NCBI RefSeq assembly: GCF_014635025.1
Contig: NZ_BMCE01000006.1
Coordinates: 1 to 59,872, forward strand
Length of the DNA: 59,872 bases
Origin: Fictibacillus barbaricus
Lineage (GTDB): Bacteria > Bacillota > Bacilli > Bacillales > Fictibacillaceae
Direction: 5' to 3'
Shown here: in pieces, positions 33,301-43,452 of the stretch
How positions within the stretch are numbered: the first letter of the stretch is position 1
How the letters are laid out: every line of letters begins with the position of its first letter
Translations under genes and position numbers: made by a program
The notes under the pieces: generated by a model
What the model saw: only the letters and a program-made list of their open reading frames with translations
Told to the model about the DNA's origin: nothing
The model's database searches: none

Positions 33301-33972
33301 ATCGGCATGATTGCCGGAATGACGGAATGCTTCCAATACTTCTAAACGCTTAATCGCACGAGTACGGCGTTGCCCTTGTGCAGTTTTAAGCTCCTCTTTC
33401 AGCACCTCTACTTCTTTTTCAGCATCGATGTCTTCTAGAAGTCGTTTGATCGCTTCTGCACCCATCTGTGCAGTAAAGCCTTTTCCATACTTTTCACGGT
33501 ATGTGCGGTATTCCTTTTCTGAAAGCAGTTGTTTCTTCTCAAGAGGAGTATCTCCTGTTTCAGTAACAACGTAAGATGCGAAGTAGATTACTTCTTCTAA
33601 TGCTCTTGGAGACATATCCAAAACAAGACCCATACGGCTTGGGATACCTTTGAAGTACCAAATGTGAGATACAGGAGCAGCAAGCTCGATGTGACCCATA
33701 CGGTCACGTCGAACTTTAGCTCTTGTTACTTCAACACCACAACGGTCACAAACCACGCCTTTATAACGGACGCGCTTATACTTTCCGCAATGACATTCCC
33801 AGTCTTTTGTAGGACCGAAAATTCTCTCACAGAACAAGCCGTCTTTTTCAGGCTTAAGTGTACGGTAGTTGATTGTTTCAGGTTTCTTTACTTCCCCTCT
33901 TGACCACGACCGGATCTTGTCCGGTGAAGCAAGACCAATTTTCATATATTCAAAATTATTTACGTCTATCAA
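30349..33972 (-). CDS. rpoC: DNA-directed RNA polymerase subunit beta'
   Basis: 1207 residues. Zinc ribbon [20 protein letters not shown] near the N terminus (about 60-78), catalytic [12 protein letters not shown] (about 447-458) carrying the three Mg-binding aspartates, bridge helix and trigger loop region ([18 protein letters not shown]), and the second zinc site ([14 protein letters not shown] near 880-900). The C-terminal end is complete. No inteins or lineage insertions. Follows rpoB after 29 bases with AGGGAGG. Confidence 0.98.
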   Translation of the reverse strand: MIDVNNFEYMKIGLASPDKIRSWSRGEVKKPETINYRTLKPEKDGLFCERIFGPTKDWECHCGKYKRVRYKGVVCDRCGVEVTRAKVRRDRMGHIELAAPVSHIWYFKGIPSRMGLVLDMSPRALEEVIYFASYVVTETGDTPLEKKQLLSEKEYRTYREKYGKGFTAQMGAEAIKRLLEDIDAEKEVEVLKEELKTAQGQRRTRAIKRLEVLEAFRHSGNHADWMILEVLPVIPPELRPMVQLDGGRFATSDLNDLYRRVINRNNRLKRLLDLGAPNIIVQNEKRMLQEAVDALIDNGRRGRPVTGPGNRPLKSLSHMLKGKQGRFRQNLLGKRVDYSGRSVIVVGPNLKMYQCGLPKEMALELFKPFVMKELVSKGLAHNIKSAKRKVERVQPEVWDVLEEVIREHPVLLNRAPTLHRLGIQAFEPTLVEGRAIRLHPLVCTAYNADFDGDQMAVHVPLSAEAQAEARILMLAAQNILNPKDGKPVVTPSQDMVLGNYYLTLERAGAIGEGSVFKDINEAIIAYENGYVHLHSRIAVPVSSLNKETFTEEQQSKLLMTTVGKLLFNEILPPSFPYINEPTTTNLQVETPEKYFLDPAANVKEEIQKHEEIVPFKKGILGKIIAEVFKRFKITETSKMLDRMKDLGFKYSTRAGITIGVSDIVVLPEKQEILAVAEEKVVNVTKQFRRGLITEEERYERVINVWSLAKDEIQNKLMGTLDKRNPIFMMSDSGARGNASNFTQLAGMRGLMANPAGKIIELPIKSSFREGLTVLEYFISTHGARKGLADTALKTADSGYLTRRLVDVAQDVIVREDDCGTDRGLEVAAIKEGNEVIEPLHERLIGRTAFKKVYHPETNEILADVNELITEDMAAHIEEVGVKSVTLRSVFTCDTRHGVCKKCYGRNLATGSDVEVGEAVGIIAAQSIGEPGTQLTMRTFHTGGVAGDDITQGLPRIQELFEARNPKGQAVISELEGTVVGVNDNKDKREVVVQGEIESRSYTIPFGARIKVVEGDKVSAGQVLTEGSIDPKELIKVRGAEGVQEYLLREVQKVYRMQGVEIGDKHVEVMVRQMLRKVRIIDSGDSQVLPGALMDIHAFTDVNRNVLLEGGTPATGRPVLLGITKASLETESFLSAASFQETTRVLTDAAIKGKRDELLGLKENVIIGKLIPAGTGMNRYRNLGINSPVVEEENSEEAELPTELVSQD

Positions 33973-34001
33973 GGAGCGTACCTCCCTTTTGATATCCTGG
34001 T

Positions 34002-37000
34002 TTAGTCATTCGCAGTGTAAGACTCAAGATTTAGATTTAACTTCTCGCTTGCCTGATCGTCTTCATCATCAAGCTCTCTCATTTCAATTTCCTGATCATC
34101 TCCAGAACAGATCTTAACGTCCATTCCAAGAGATTGAAGTTCTTTGATCAATACTTTAAATGATTCTGGAACACCTGGTTCAGGAACGTTTTCACCTTTA
34201 ACGATAGCTTCATACGTTTTCACACGGCCGACAACATCATCGGATTTAACCGTAAGAATTTCCTGCAGTGTGTATGCTGCGCCATATGCTTCAAGCGCCC
34301 ATACTTCCATCTCACCGAAACGCTGACCTCCGAATTGCGCTTTACCGCCAAGAGGCTGCTGTGTAACAAGTGAGTATGGTCCAGTTGAACGAGCATGCAG
34401 CTTATCGTCGACCATGTGAGCCAGTTTGATCATATACATAACCCCAACTGATACACGGTTATCGAACGCAGCACCTGTACGTCCATCATAAAGTACCGTT
34501 TTACCATCGCGAGCCATTCCGGCTTCTTCGATCGTAGACCAAACATCTTCCTCACGCGCTCCATCGAATACCGGTGTAGCGACATGAATGCCCAGCTGGC
34601 GAGCAGCCATTCCAAGGTGAAGCTCCAATACCTGACCGATGTTCATACGGGAAGGTACCCCTAGCGGGTTTAACATGATGTCAACTGGTGTTCCATCTGG
34701 AAGATACGGCATGTCTTCTTCAGGCATAATCTTAGAAATTACACCTTTGTTTCCGTGACGTCCGGCCATCTTATCCCCTTCGTGAATCTTACGTTTTTGC
34801 ACGATATATGCACGAACGAGCTGATTCACGCCTGGAGGAAGTTCATCGCCATCTTCACGGTTGAATACTTTAACATCCAAGATGATTCCATCGCCACCGT
34901 GAGGTACACGCAATGAAGTATCACGGACTTCACGGGCTTTTTCACCGAAGATCGCATGCAATAAGCGCTCTTCTGCAGTTAGTTCAGTTACCCCTTTAGG
35001 CGTTACCTTACCAACTAGGATGTCACCATCTTTAACTTCTGCACCAACACGGATGATTCCGCGTTCGTCCAGGTTGCGTAATGCATCTTCTCCGACGTTT
35101 GGAATATCACGAGTGATTTCTTCTGGTCCAAGTTTTGTATCACGCGCTTCTGACTCATATTCTTCAATATGAATAGAAGTGTAAACATCATCTTTTACGA
35201 GGCGTTCGCTCATGATGACAGCATCCTCGTAGTTGTAACCTTCCCAAGTCATGAAGGCAACAAGAACGTTACGACCTAGAGCAAGTTCACCCTTTTCCAT
35301 CGAAGGTCCATCCGCTAAGATTTCCCCTTTGGTTACTCGGTCACCTGTGCTTACGATCGGACGCTGGTTATAACACGTTCCTTGGTTGGAACGAATAAAC
35401 TTAAGCATGTTGTAAGTGTCAAGGTCGCCTTTAACTTCCTTGCCATCTACTTCTTTAATGCGGCGTACTTGAACTTGTTTCGCTGTAACACGCTCTACAA
35501 TACCTTCGTGCTTACAGATAACTGCAGCTCCGGAGTCTTTTGCAGATACGTGCTCCATTCCTGTACCAACGATCGGTGATTCAGGAACAAGCAAAGGTAC
35601 AGCCTGACGTTGCATGTTCGCTCCCATCAGGGCACGGTTGGAGTCATCATTTTCTAAGAACGGAATACAAGCTGTCGCAGCGGATACAACCTGTTTCGGC
35701 GATACATCCATGTAGTCGATGCGTTCGCGCTTAACAACAGTGTTGTCACCACGGAAACGTGCGATTACGTCTTCGTTCATGAATTCTCCGTTTTCTCCAA
35801 GGATGGAGTTTGCCTGAGCCACTACGTATAGATCTTCTTCATCGGCAGTCAAGTAATCGATACGGCTCGTTACACGGCCTGTTTCAGGATCTACACGACG
35901 GTATGGTGTTTCGATAAAACCGTATTGGTTCACTTTTGCATAAGAAGAAAGTGAGTTGATCAGCCCGATGTTCGGACCTTCCGGCGTCTCGATCGGACAC
36001 ATACGTCCGTAGTGAGAGTAGTGAACGTCACGAACTTCAAAGCCTGCACGTTCACGTGTAAGACCACCTGGCCCTAGTGCGGAAAGACGACGTTTGTGCG
36101 TCAATTCTGCGAGCGGGTTCGTTTGATCCATGAACTGTGAAAGCTGAGAGCTACCAAAGAACTCTTTAATAGAAGCAATAACAGGACGGATATTGATCAG
36201 TGCTTGCGGTGTGATCGCGTTCGTGTCTTGGATAGACATACGTTCACGAACTACACGCTCCATTCTGGAAAGTCCGATTCTGAATTGGTTTTGAAGAAGT
36301 TCACCAACAGAACGCAGACGACGGTTTCCAAGGTGGTCGATATCATCCGTGCTTCCTACTTGATGCAATAGGTTAAAGAAGTAGTTGATAGAAGCAATAA
36401 TGTCTGACACGGTAATGTTTTTAATTTCTTTATCAACAAGTCCGTTTCCGATAACATTAATGATTCTTTCGCCTTCTTGATCGTCAGGTGCATAGATTTT
36501 AATAGATTGAAGTGCGATATCTTGATCTTCTGCCACTCCACCTGCAGGTGTTACAGTTTTGAAACCTACACCACTTTCAAGAGCAGGAATAATCTTATCT
36601 AGCGTTCTGCGGTCAAGAAGTGTACCTTCTTCAGCAATTACTTCACCGGTTTCAGCATCAACGAGCGTTTCAGCTAGTTTCTGGTTGAACAGGCGATTCT
36701 TTATATGAAGCTTTTTATTGATTTTGTAACGTCCAACGTTAGCCAAGTCATAGCGTTTCGGGTCAAAGAACCTTGAATCTAATAAACTTTTGGCATTATC
36801 TACTGTTGGAGGCTCTCCTGGACGAAGACGCTCATAGATTTCGAGAAGGGCTTTATCCGTTCCTTCTGTATTATCCTTATCCAGCGTATTGCGAAGATAC
36901 TCGTCTTCTCCAAGCAAATCAATGATTTCTTGATCAGACCCAAACCCTAAAGCACGAAGCAATACGGTAATAGGGATTTTTCTCGTGCGGTCAATACGCA

Positions 37001-37553
37001 CATAAACTACGTCCTTAGCATCTGTTTCAAACTCCAGCCAGGCACCGCGGTTTGGAATGACAGTAGCGGTAAAACCTTTTTTACCGTTTTTGTCGATTTT
37101 CTCACTATAGTAAACACTTGGTGAACGAACGAGCTGTGATACAATTACACGCTCTGCCCCGTTGATCACAAAGGTTCCCGTATCTGTCATTAACGGGAAA
37201 TCTCCCATAAATACTTCCTGCTCTTTTACTTCGCCCGTCTCTTTGTTGATCAGACGCACTTTCACACGAAGCGGAGCAGCGTAAGTAACATCGCGCTCTT
37301 TTGATTCATCTACAGGATACTTCGGCTCACCTAAGTTATAATCAATAAACTCTAAAACGAGGTTCCCTGTAAAATCTTCAATCGGCGAAATGTCTCGGAA
37401 CATTTCACGTAACCCCTCATCAAGAAACCATTGATAGGAAGCGGTTTGAATTTCAATTAAGTTTGGTAATTCAAGCACTTCGCTAATTCTTGCATAACTT
37501 CTTCGTTGGCGGTGGCGTCCAAACTGAACTAGTTGACCTGTCAACTGCTTCAC
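34002..37553 (-). CDS. rpoB: DNA-directed RNA polymerase subunit beta
   Basis: 1183 residues, full-length Bacillus type. The rifampicin region reads [20 protein letters not shown] then [14 protein letters not shown], wild type and rifampicin sensitive. The C-terminal acidic tail is present. With rpoC it forms the catalytic core, for which an intact alpha subunit from rpoA would be required. Start ATG at 37553 ([12 protein letters not shown]) after GAGGGGTG. Confidence 0.98.
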   Translation of the reverse strand: MKQLTGQLVQFGRHRQRRSYARISEVLELPNLIEIQTASYQWFLDEGLREMFRDISPIEDFTGNLVLEFIDYNLGEPKYPVDESKERDVTYAAPLRVKVRLINKETGEVKEQEVFMGDFPLMTDTGTFVINGAERVIVSQLVRSPSVYYSEKIDKNGKKGFTATVIPNRGAWLEFETDAKDVVYVRIDRTRKIPITVLLRALGFGSDQEIIDLLGEDEYLRNTLDKDNTEGTDKALLEIYERLRPGEPPTVDNAKSLLDSRFFDPKRYDLANVGRYKINKKLHIKNRLFNQKLAETLVDAETGEVIAEEGTLLDRRTLDKIIPALESGVGFKTVTPAGGVAEDQDIALQSIKIYAPDDQEGERIINVIGNGLVDKEIKNITVSDIIASINYFFNLLHQVGSTDDIDHLGNRRLRSVGELLQNQFRIGLSRMERVVRERMSIQDTNAITPQALINIRPVIASIKEFFGSSQLSQFMDQTNPLAELTHKRRLSALGPGGLTRERAGFEVRDVHYSHYGRMCPIETPEGPNIGLINSLSSYAKVNQYGFIETPYRRVDPETGRVTSRIDYLTADEEDLYVVAQANSILGENGEFMNEDVIARFRGDNTVVKRERIDYMDVSPKQVVSAATACIPFLENDDSNRALMGANMQRQAVPLLVPESPIVGTGMEHVSAKDSGAAVICKHEGIVERVTAKQVQVRRIKEVDGKEVKGDLDTYNMLKFIRSNQGTCYNQRPIVSTGDRVTKGEILADGPSMEKGELALGRNVLVAFMTWEGYNYEDAVIMSERLVKDDVYTSIHIEEYESEARDTKLGPEEITRDIPNVGEDALRNLDERGIIRVGAEVKDGDILVGKVTPKGVTELTAEERLLHAIFGEKAREVRDTSLRVPHGGDGIILDVKVFNREDGDELPPGVNQLVRAYIVQKRKIHEGDKMAGRHGNKGVISKIMPEEDMPYLPDGTPVDIMLNPLGVPSRMNIGQVLELHLGMAARQLGIHVATPVFDGAREEDVWSTIEEAGMARDGKTVLYDGRTGAAFDNRVSVGVMYMIKLAHMVDDKLHARSTGPYSLVTQQPLGGKAQFGGQRFGEMEVWALEAYGAAYTLQEILTVKSDDVVGRVKTYEAIVKGENVPEPGVPESFKVLIKELQSLGMDVKICSGDDQEIEMRELDDEDDQASEKLNLNLESYTAND

Positions 37554-37733
37554 CCCTCAAATCCAGCGTTTTTTTCGTGTTTTTTTATTTCTATCTAACA
37601 TTCTAGTAAGAACATTAGAAAACAAAAAGAAAAAGGGTTTCATATGTTAAAACCGCAGTTTTCCTATTTTGATAAAAGCTATTATATAATTTTGTCCAAC
37701 TTTTTCACATTCTATACGTCTAAACATGAGTAA

Positions 37734-37762
37734 AAAACGTTGATATATCAACGTTTTTTCGC
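37734..37762. terminator. palindromic bidirectional terminator between ybxB and rpoB
   Basis: Perfect 20-base palindrome AACGTTGATATATCAACGTT flanked by A-runs on one side and TTTTTT on the other, symmetrical so usable from both strands. It separates ybxB from rpoBC; the 180 bases from here to rpoB contain a TATAAT (minus strand, around 37680) without a convincing -35. Confidence 0.75.
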
Positions 37763-37835
37763 TTACCACGAAAAATAAGCAGGAAAATGCGAATCCATTG
37801 GCATTTTATAATACTAACATACGGGATTTATCAAG

Positions 37836-38438
37836 TCAAACTTTTATTGCGCGTAAAATATAGTAACCTTTTTTCTTCGCGGCAGTTTCAACTTGCCCGA
37901 ATAATTCTTCTATTTTTTCCATAGCAGATGGCGCACCTTGTTTCTTTTGAATGACCACCCATAACTCGCCACCAATGCAAAGTTTACGATGGGCATCCTC
38001 AAAAATCTGATGAACAACTGCCTTGCCTGCCCGGATTGGCGGATTTGTAATAATAGCCGCAAAATCACTGTCTTTCACTTCGGTAAACAGATAACTTTTC
38101 ATGATCTTGACGTTATCTACTTTGTTAGCTTGAGCATTTACTTTCGCGAGTTCAACAGCTCTTTCATTAATATCTACCATTTGAACAGTTCGATCAGGCT
38201 CTGCTTTTGCAAGTGATAGTCCGATCGGTCCATATCCGCAGCCTACATCTATATAATCACCAGGCACTTCCGGAGGTACAAAGGACTCTATTAAAACACG
38301 GCTGCCAAAATCTACTTCTTTTTTGGAAAAAACGCCGGCATCTGTCGTGAAACGAAACTTTTCACCCTTTAATACAAAATCCCATGTTTCTCTTTTACTT
38401 TCTGTACCCGGTGTTTCAGAATAATAATGGTTCTTCAT
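37836..38438 (-). CDS. ybxB: class I SAM-dependent methyltransferase, RsmC-like
   Basis: 200 residues. SAM-binding motif I DVGCGYGPIG (about 84-93), motif IV NPPIRAG (about 132-138), which is the N6-adenine/N2-guanine methyltransferase type catalytic motif. RsmC methylates guanine in 16S rRNA in E. coli; the B. subtilis orthologue between rplL and rpoB is uncharacterised or weakly characterised, so the substrate is inference. Confidence 0.85.
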   Translation of the reverse strand: MKNHYYSETPGTESKRETWDFVLKGEKFRFTTDAGVFSKKEVDFGSRVLIESFVPPEVPGDYIDVGCGYGPIGLSLAKAEPDRTVQMVDINERAVELAKVNAQANKVDNVKIMKSYLFTEVKDSDFAAIITNPPIRAGKAVVHQIFEDAHRKLCIGGELWVVIQKKQGAPSAMEKIEELFGQVETAAKKKGYYILRAIKV

Positions 38439-38523
38439 CGTTTAAACAACTCTCCTTACCTTCTGATAAAGACAGTATTCCCGTTTCAAAATCGTTTAAC
38501 GGTCTATCTAACAATAAAACAAG

Positions 38524-38555
38524 CAAAAAGGTCCGCCATCGGGCGAACCTTTTCT
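38524..38555 (-). terminator. terminator of rplJ-rplL
   Basis: Minus-strand stem AAAAGGTtCGCC/GGCGgACCTTTT with a CGAT loop and a T-run, directly after the rplL stop. Confidence 0.88.
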
Positions 38556-38561
38556 TTTGAA

Positions 38562-38927
38562 TTACTTAACTTCAACAGAAGCTCCAACTTCTTCAAGCTT
38601 AGCTTTGATTTCTTCAGCTTCTTCTTTAGATACGCCTTCTTTAACTGGCTTTGGAGCACCGTCAACAAGTTCTTTCGCTTCTTTAAGTCCAAGACCTGTA
38701 AGTTCACGAACAACTTTGATAACTTTAATTTTTGAAGCTCCACCGCTTGCAAGAATTACGTCGAATTCAGTTTGTTCAGCAGCAGCGTCTGCACCAGCAG
38801 CTCCACCAGCTACAGCTACAGGAGCAGCAGCAGTTACACCAAACTCTTCTTCGATTGCTTTAACTAGGTCGTTAAGCTCTAAAACAGTCATTGTTTTTAA
38901 GCTTTCAATGATTTGTTCTTTTGACAT
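38562..38927 (-). CDS. rplL: 50S ribosomal protein L7/L12 (bL12)
   Basis: 121 residues. N-terminal dimerisation domain, alanine-rich hinge ([16 protein letters not shown], about 37-52) and C-terminal factor-binding domain ([21 protein letters not shown]). Stalk protein that recruits EF-G, EF-Tu and IF-2. Translated after rplJ with AGGAGG. Confidence 0.97.
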   Translation of the reverse strand: MSKEQIIESLKTMTVLELNDLVKAIEEEFGVTAAAPVAVAGGAAGADAAAEQTEFDVILASGGASKIKVIKVVRELTGLGLKEAKELVDGAPKPVKEGVSKEEAEEIKAKLEEVGASVEVK

Positions 38928-38977
38928 TATAATTTCCTCCTTATGGAATGTAAGTTATTATTGGATGAAGAATCGGC

Positions 38978-39478
38978 TTACGCGCCTTGTTCTTCTTTTT
39001 GTTCTGCAACAGCCTTAGTAGCCAACGCAAAGTTGCGGATAGGTGCTTGAAGCACGCTGAGTACCATAGAAAGAAGACCTTCTCTTGAAGGAAGTTCAGC
39101 AAGAGCTTTTACTTCTTCTAGAGACGCGATGCGTCCTTCGATTACACCAGCTTTAATTTCAAGCGCTTCGTGTTTCTTCGCGAAGTCGTTAAGGATCTTA
39201 GCCGGAGCTACAACATCTTCATTTGAGAATGCGATCGCTGTAGGACCAGTCAAGTGTTCAGCTAATTCTTTAAGGTCATTCGCTTCAGCAGCGCGGACTA
39301 CCATTGAGTTTTTGTAAACCTTAAACTCGATGCCAGCATCACGCAAAGACTTACGAAGTTCAGTAACCTCAGCAACAGTAAGACCACGGTAGTCAACAAG
39401 GATCGTTGATTGGCTATTTTTGATTTTCTCAGAAATAGTGGATACTACTTGCTTTTTTGTTTCTAAAATGCTGCTCAT
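38978..39478 (-). CDS. rplJ: 50S ribosomal protein L10 (uL10)
   Basis: 166 residues. N-terminal rRNA-binding domain ([21 protein letters not shown]) and C-terminal helix that binds L12 dimers. The L10-L12 complex is the regulator of this operon through the leader immediately upstream. Confidence 0.97.
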   Translation of the reverse strand: MSSILETKKQVVSTISEKIKNSQSTILVDYRGLTVAEVTELRKSLRDAGIEFKVYKNSMVVRAAEANDLKELAEHLTGPTAIAFSNEDVVAPAKILNDFAKKHEALEIKAGVIEGRIASLEEVKALAELPSREGLLSMVLSVLQAPIRNFALATKAVAEQKEEQGA

Positions 39479-39484
39479 TATTAC

Positions 39485-39686
39485 ACCTCCTGTAAAATGA
39501 TTGCATCACCGCAGGTTTTGTCCAAAAACAAAGCCTCCATGTCGAGACATGGAGGCGTGAGTATCTAAAGTCATAAGTAAATAACTAATGAGCTTATCGA
39601 CGCTTCACCTCGGCAGGAAAATTTTAAGCCTGATGGCTCCTGCTGTCTACGGCATTCATCTGATGCGTTTGTGTTTAACAGTATAT
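39485..39686 (-). ncRNA. L10(L12)4-responsive leader of rplJ
   Basis: About 200-base untranslated leader between the rplJ promoter and start. It contains a strong terminator: 11-bp stem GCCTCCATGTC/GACATGGAGGC (39533-39555) followed on the minus strand by TTTGTTTTT (39524-39532). In B. subtilis the L10-L12 complex attenuates rplJL transcription through such a leader (family L10_leader). Placement and terminator support the same here. Confidence 0.85.
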
Positions 39687-39715
39687 AATATAACGGGTGT
39701 TTTCCCGTTTGTCAA
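39687..39715 (-). promoter_or_regulatory. rplJ promoter (sigma-A)
   Basis: TTGACA (39710-39715), 17-base spacer, TATATT (39687-39692). The spacer contains the inverted repeat AACGGG...CCCGTT. It begins immediately after the rplA stop codon. Confidence 0.85.
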
Positions 39716-40417
39716 CTATCGTTTTACAGTGAAAGAAGATGGGTTAACTTTGATCCCAGGTCCCATAGTTGAAGAAATTGCTACGTTCTTCATGTAAGTT
39801 CCCTTAGCAGCAGCAGGTTTTACTTTTAACAATGTTTCGATGATTGTTGAAAGGTTTTCTGCAAGCTTGTCAGCTTCGAAAGATACTTTACCGATCGGCA
39901 CGTGTACGTTACCCGTTTTATCAACACGGTATTCAACTTTACCAGCTTTGATCTCGTTAATCGCTTTTTCTACTTCAAATGTAACAGTTCCTGTTTTAGG
40001 GTTTGGCATTAAGCCTTTTGGTCCTAAAACACGTCCAAGTTTACCAACTTCAGCCATCATGTCAGGAGTTGCAACGATTACGTCGAACTCGAACCAGCCT
40101 TGTTGGATTTTGTTGATGTAGTCAGAATCTCCAACGTGATCTGCTCCAGCAGCTTCAGCTTCTTTTGCTTTTTCACCTTTAGCGAAAACTAATACACGTT
40201 GAGTTTTACCAGTTCCGTTTGGAAGCACTACTGCTCCACGAACTTGTTGGTCAGCTTTCTTCGTGTCTACACCTAAACGAACTGCAACTTCTACAGACTC
40301 GTCAAATTTTGCAGGAGCAGCTTTTTTAACAAGCTCGATCGCTTCTGCAACATCGTATGCTTTTGTGCGGTCTACTAATTTAGCCGCTTCTTGGTACTTC
40401 TTACCTTTGTTTGCCAT
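39716..40417 (-). CDS. rplA: 50S ribosomal protein L1 (uL1)
   Basis: 233 residues. Start ATG 40417 ([16 protein letters not shown]) with AAGGAGG; the longer frame translates this site. Signature [13 protein letters not shown] is present. L1 forms the mobile stalk next to the E site and can act as a translational repressor of the L11 operon. Confidence 0.97.
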   Translation of the reverse strand: MANKGKKYQEAAKLVDRTKAYDVAEAIELVKKAAPAKFDESVEVAVRLGVDTKKADQQVRGAVVLPNGTGKTQRVLVFAKGEKAKEAEAAGADHVGDSDYINKIQQGWFEFDVIVATPDMMAEVGKLGRVLGPKGLMPNPKTGTVTFEVEKAINEIKAGKVEYRVDKTGNVHVPIGKVSFEADKLAENLSTIIETLLKVKPAAAKGTYMKNVAISSTMGPGIKVNPSSFTVKR

Positions 40418-40575
40418 TGTATTGTCCTCCTTATGTGGTTTAGCGGATATTCCTCCCACTTATTGCGCTTATGAATAAACGCAATTCAAACGCATTGCAT
40501 GAATAAAGGTTGCGAACCGTTAACGGCAGGATATCAATCCATTTACTCGCAACCTAATAAACATCAAACACGGAA

Positions 40576-41001
40576 TTAGTCTTCGATAACAATTCCCATG
40601 CTGCGCGCTGTACCTTCAACCATACGCATTGCAGCTTCTACGCTAGCAGCGTTTAGATCAGGCATTTTTGTTTCTGCGATTTCGCGAACTTTATCACGCT
40701 TTACAGTCGCAACTTTTTTCTTGTTTGGCTCACCAGAACCTGACTCGATTCCCGCAGCTTTCTTTAAAAGAACAGCAGCCGGAGGAGTTTTAGTGATGAA
40801 TGTAAATGAACGGTCTTCGAAAACCGTGATTTCTACCGGAATGATTAAACCAGCTTGATCAGCAGTACGAGCGTTGAATTCTTTACAGAATCCCATGATG
40901 TTTACCCCAGCTTGTCCTAGTGCAGGTCCAACTGGCGGTGCCGGGTTTGCTTTACCAGCAGGGATTTGCAATTTCACCATTTTAATAACCTTTTTAGCCA
41001 C
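40576..41001 (-). CDS. rplK: 50S ribosomal protein L11 (uL11)
   Basis: 141 residues with a GTG start at 41001 ([16 protein letters not shown]), eight bases after AAGGAGG. Contains the [20 protein letters not shown] rRNA/thiostrepton region. L11 is required for RelA-type stringent response activation. First gene of rplK-rplA. Confidence 0.96.
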   Translation of the reverse strand: MAKKVIKMVKLQIPAGKANPAPPVGPALGQAGVNIMGFCKEFNARTADQAGLIIPVEITVFEDRSFTFITKTPPAAVLLKKAAGIESGSGEPNKKKVATVKRDKVREIAETKMPDLNAASVEAAMRMVEGTARSMGIVIED

Positions 41002-41117
41002 GCGACACACCTCCTTAAGTCCGTGATGTGGTATTATGGGCCGAAACCCTCCCACTCAAAAATACGCTTCCCCTCCTAAAAGAGAAGAAGCAGTTGATTA
41101 GTAATATCAAACATAAA

Positions 41118-41148
41118 AAATTCTATCACCTTTTCAAAGTGATTACAA
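41118..41148 (-). promoter_or_regulatory. rplK promoter overlapping the nusG terminator
   Basis: Minus strand TTGTAA (41143-41148), 17-base spacer, TAGAAT (41120-41125). The spacer is itself an inverted repeat (ATCACtTT...AAgGTGAT) followed by AATTTTTT, so the same bases look like the intrinsic terminator of nusG. Confidence 0.7.
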
Positions 41149-41159
41149 GTCTTTTTCCA

Positions 41160-41693
41160 TTATAACTTGCTAACTTGGTTAAACTCGAGTTCAACAGGCG
41201 TCTCACGGCCAAACATATTGACGTGAACTTTAAGCTTGCGTTTTGTTGCATCGATCTCTTCGATCGTACCAACGAAGTCAGCAAAAGGACCTTCTTTTAC
41301 TTTTACAGATTCCTTGATCTCGAAATCCACTTCAACACGCGGCGCTTCCATACCCATACCTTTAAGAATATGTTCTACTTCCTCAGGCAATAGTGCCGTT
41401 GGTTTTGAGCCCGCTCCAGCAGAACCGACAAACCCCGTTACCCCAGGTGTATTACGCACTACGTACCATGAATCATCCGTCATGATCATTTCCGTTAATA
41501 CATAACCCGGGAAAACTTTCTTCATGCTAGTTTTCGTCTTGCCGTTCTTTGTTTCGGTCTCTTCTTCTACAGGTACAAGTACACGGAAAATCTTGTCTGT
41601 CATCCCCATAGATTCTAAACGCTTTTCCAAGTTTGCTTTTACCTTGTTTTCATAACCTGAATAGGTATGAACTACGTACCAATTTTTTTCCAT
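41160..41693 (-). CDS. nusG: transcription termination/antitermination factor NusG
   Basis: 177 residues. NGN domain ([29 protein letters not shown]) and C-terminal KOW domain ([18 protein letters not shown]). Binds the RNAP clamp; the KOW domain interacts with S10 (NusE) or Rho. In B. subtilis NusG also stimulates sequence-specific pausing. Follows secE. Confidence 0.97.
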   Translation of the reverse strand: MEKNWYVVHTYSGYENKVKANLEKRLESMGMTDKIFRVLVPVEEETETKNGKTKTSMKKVFPGYVLTEMIMTDDSWYVVRNTPGVTGFVGSAGAGSKPTALLPEEVEHILKGMGMEAPRVEVDFEIKESVKVKEGPFADFVGTIEEIDATKRKLKVHVNMFGRETPVELEFNQVSKL

Positions 41694-41769
41694 ACGATGG
41701 GACCCGTGTCCTTTCCCTCCTAAAATGGATAATACTCTAGCATTCTATCCAAAAGAAGCTGTATCTAAT

Positions 41770-41976
41770 CTACCCTAAAATAAGCTCAACTAATTGTGAA
41801 ATACCTAGATCCACAACCCAGAAGAACAAAGCCATAATCACTACAGTTGACAGTACAATCCCCGTATAGCGAAATAATTCTTTTCGCGAAGGCCAGCTAA
41901 CGCGCTTCATTTCCTTGTTTACATCGGAAAGAAACTTTGCTGGTGATTTTTTTGTCTTTTCTGCAACATCCGCCAT
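41770..41976 (-). CDS. secE: preprotein translocase subunit SecE
   Basis: 68 residues (MADVAEKTKKSPAK...). One amphipathic helix (SDVNKEMKRVSWPSRKELFRYT) and one C-terminal membrane segment (about 38-60). ATG 41976 is chosen over two upstream ATGs because the GGGGGT site is eight bases away. The N-terminal extension is a few residues longer than B. subtilis SecE (59 residues). Confidence 0.9.
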   Translation of the reverse strand: MADVAEKTKKSPAKFLSDVNKEMKRVSWPSRKELFRYTGIVLSTVVIMALFFWVVDLGISQLVELILG

Positions 41977-42034
41977 CTTCATAAACCCCCATGCCTTTAA
42001 TTCATTTAACATTTATAAAAAAAGCTTACTTCGC

Positions 42035-42184
42035 TTACTTCGTTTCCTGGTGAATGGTATGAGCATTGCAGTAGCTGCAAAACTTTTTAACCTCGACTCG
42101 TTCAGGATTGTTTTGTTGGTTCTTCATCGTAGTATAATTTCGTTTTGAGCATTGTTTACAGGCTAAAAAAACTTTTTTTCTCAT
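42035..42184 (-). CDS. rpmG: 50S ribosomal protein L33 (bL33), zinc type
   Basis: 49 residues from ATG 42184 ([12 protein letters not shown]), with AAAGGTG upstream. Zinc ligands C9, C12, C36 and C39 (two C-x2-C pairs) place it in the C+ class. First gene of rpmG-secE-nusG. Confidence 0.94.
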   Translation of the reverse strand: MRKKVFLACKQCSKRNYTTMKNQQNNPERVEVKKFCSYCNAHTIHQETK

Positions 42185-42245
42185 GCTAAATAAACACCTT
42201 TCGTGCGACAAAGCCACTCATCCACGTTACAATGTTACTTTTAAA

Positions 42246-42274
42246 ACCTTAACATAGGGGTATAAGCTTGTCAA
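42246..42274 (-). promoter_or_regulatory. rpmG-secE-nusG promoter (sigma-A, extended -10)
   Basis: TTGACA (42269-42274), 17-base spacer, TAAGGT (42246-42251) with a TG one base upstream of the -10 box, 62 bases from the rpmG start. Confidence 0.8.
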
Positions 42275-42407
42275 TAAAGGGGAAATGACCTCAAAACCAT
42301 GTTGATGGCATTTAATCCGCTCCCTTTCCCAGGATAAACTGGCCCCTTTCATTCTTTCCTCTACAGGCGTAGACTTTTAAGGACACTTCCAAAAGGGCAG
42401 CAGATCT

Positions 42408-42486
42408 AAATTAAGTCTAAACTGAACCATATTAAGTCTAAATAGATAGTAATTAAGTCTAAAATCGCATCTAATTAAGTCTAAAC
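42408..42486. repeat. 21-22-bp periodic repeat island (TTAAGTCTAAA core)
   Basis: TTAAGTCTAA starts at 42411, 42432, 42453 and 42475 (periods 21, 21, 22), usually preceded by AT/AA and followed by A. The 8-10 bases between cores vary. It lies between the sigH terminator and the rpmG promoter. Confidence 0.85.
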
Positions 42487-42560
42487 GCTACTTCATTAGG
42501 TTATTTCTACATTCCGATCTTAAAGGTTGTGGCTTTTGAAAGGGTTTCGTAAAGCACCCC

Positions 42561-42675
42561 GTTAATTAGCGCAAGGTGCGAGACTCCAGCGGGAGCAGCG
42601 GGACAGGTGAGACTCTGCAGGTGCAATTAGCTAGCTCACCTTACCCCTCGCGGAAAGCGAGCAGCCTGGAGCTTA
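42561..42675 (+). repeat. dispersed GC-rich repeat, copy 3
   Basis: Contains GCGCAAGGTGCGAGACTCC, GCGGGAGCAGCGGGACAGG, GTGAGACTCTGCAGG, GCTCACC and CTCGCGGAAAGCGAGCA with CTGGAGC at the end; the terminal GTTGAT/ATCAAC boxes have decayed (GTTAATT / TTAAAA). Same orientation as copies 1 and 2. Together with the 21-bp island and the terminator it accounts for the rpmG-sigH gap. Confidence 0.88.
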
Positions 42676-42691
42676 AAAAAACAAAGTAAGC

Positions 42692-42724
42692 AAAAAAAGA
42701 GCAGGATCACTTCCCCCTGCTCTT
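42692..42724 (-). terminator. sigH terminator
   Basis: Minus-strand stem AAGAGCAGGgg/atCCTGCTCTT followed by TTTTTTTG; it abuts the sigH stop codon. Confidence 0.88.
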
Positions 42725-43373
42725 AAGATGTTATCTCTCTTAATTCTAGATACCGTTCTAATTTACGTTTTACTCGCTGCAGGGCGTTATCAATCGATTT
42801 TACGTGCCTGTCGAGATCAACTGAGATTTCCTGATATGATCTTCCGTCGAGGTACAGCATAAGAACTTTACGTTCTAAATCACTCAATATTTCTCCCATC
42901 TTTACTTCAATATCATCAAATTCTTCTTGATTGATAATCAGTTCTTCAGGATCGGTGACCTTTGTACCGCATATAACATCCATTAGTGTACGGTCAGACT
43001 CTTCATCATAGATGGGCTTGTCCAACGACACATACGAATTTAACGGAATGTGTTTTTGTCTAGTTGCCGTTTTAATAGCGGTAATCATTTGCCTCGTAAT
43101 ACAGAGTTCGGCAAAAGCTTTAAAGGATGACAGCTTGTCCTCTTTAAAATCACGAATGGCTTTGTACAGCCCGATCATTCCTTCTTGAATAATATCTTCC
43201 CGGTCTGCACCGATTAAAAAGTATGATCTCGCTTTAGCACGAACAAAATTTTTATACTTGTTGATCAAATATTCAAGTGCTGCGCTGTCTCCCTCATGAA
43301 CCAGTTCCACAAGGCTTTCATCTTCCATTAGCTCGTAATCGCTTACTGACAGTTCCTTGAGATCTATGTTCAC
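42723..43373 (-). CDS. sigH: RNA polymerase sigma-H factor
   Basis: 216 residues. GTG start at 43373 (MNIDLKELSVSDYEL) after GGTGGGGGG; the longer frame reads through this site. Region 2 (KYKNFVRAKARSYFLIGADR, EDIIQEGMIGLYKAIRDF) and region 4 (YLDGRSYQEISVDLDRHVKSIDNALQRVKRKL) are complete. Directs early sporulation, competence and transition-state genes in Bacillus. It lies after yacP with its own sigma-A promoter. Confidence 0.95.
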   Translation of the reverse strand: MNIDLKELSVSDYELMEDESLVELVHEGDSAALEYLINKYKNFVRAKARSYFLIGADREDIIQEGMIGLYKAIRDFKEDKLSSFKAFAELCITRQMITAIKTATRQKHIPLNSYVSLDKPIYDEESDRTLMDVICGTKVTDPEELIINQEEFDDIEVKMGEILSDLERKVLMLYLDGRSYQEISVDLDRHVKSIDNALQRVKRKLERYLELREITS

Positions 43374-43416
43374 GACAAATCCCCCCACCAGGTTTTTACC
43401 GGCAAAATATAGAAAT

Positions 43417-43446
43417 ATTATATCTTATAGTTCACAAAAGCGTCAA
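43417..43446 (-). promoter_or_regulatory. sigH promoter (sigma-A)
   Basis: TTGACG (43441-43446), 18-base spacer, perfect TATAAT (43417-43422) on the minus strand, just after the yacP stop. In B. subtilis the equivalent promoter is repressed by AbrB; an AbrB site was not sought. Confidence 0.8.
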
Positions 43447-43452
43447 GATTCC

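Noticed and set aside
36104-36200. Possible rifampicin-resistance change in rpoB and streptomycin-resistance change in rpsL
   Set aside because: The rpoB cluster reads [16 protein letters not shown] and [11 protein letters not shown], and rpsL reads [11 protein letters not shown]; both are wild type.
37554-37733. Strong rpoB promoter
   Set aside because: A TATAAT box exists on the minus strand near 37680, but no hexamer resembling TTGACA lies 16-18 bases upstream, so it was not listed as a promoter.
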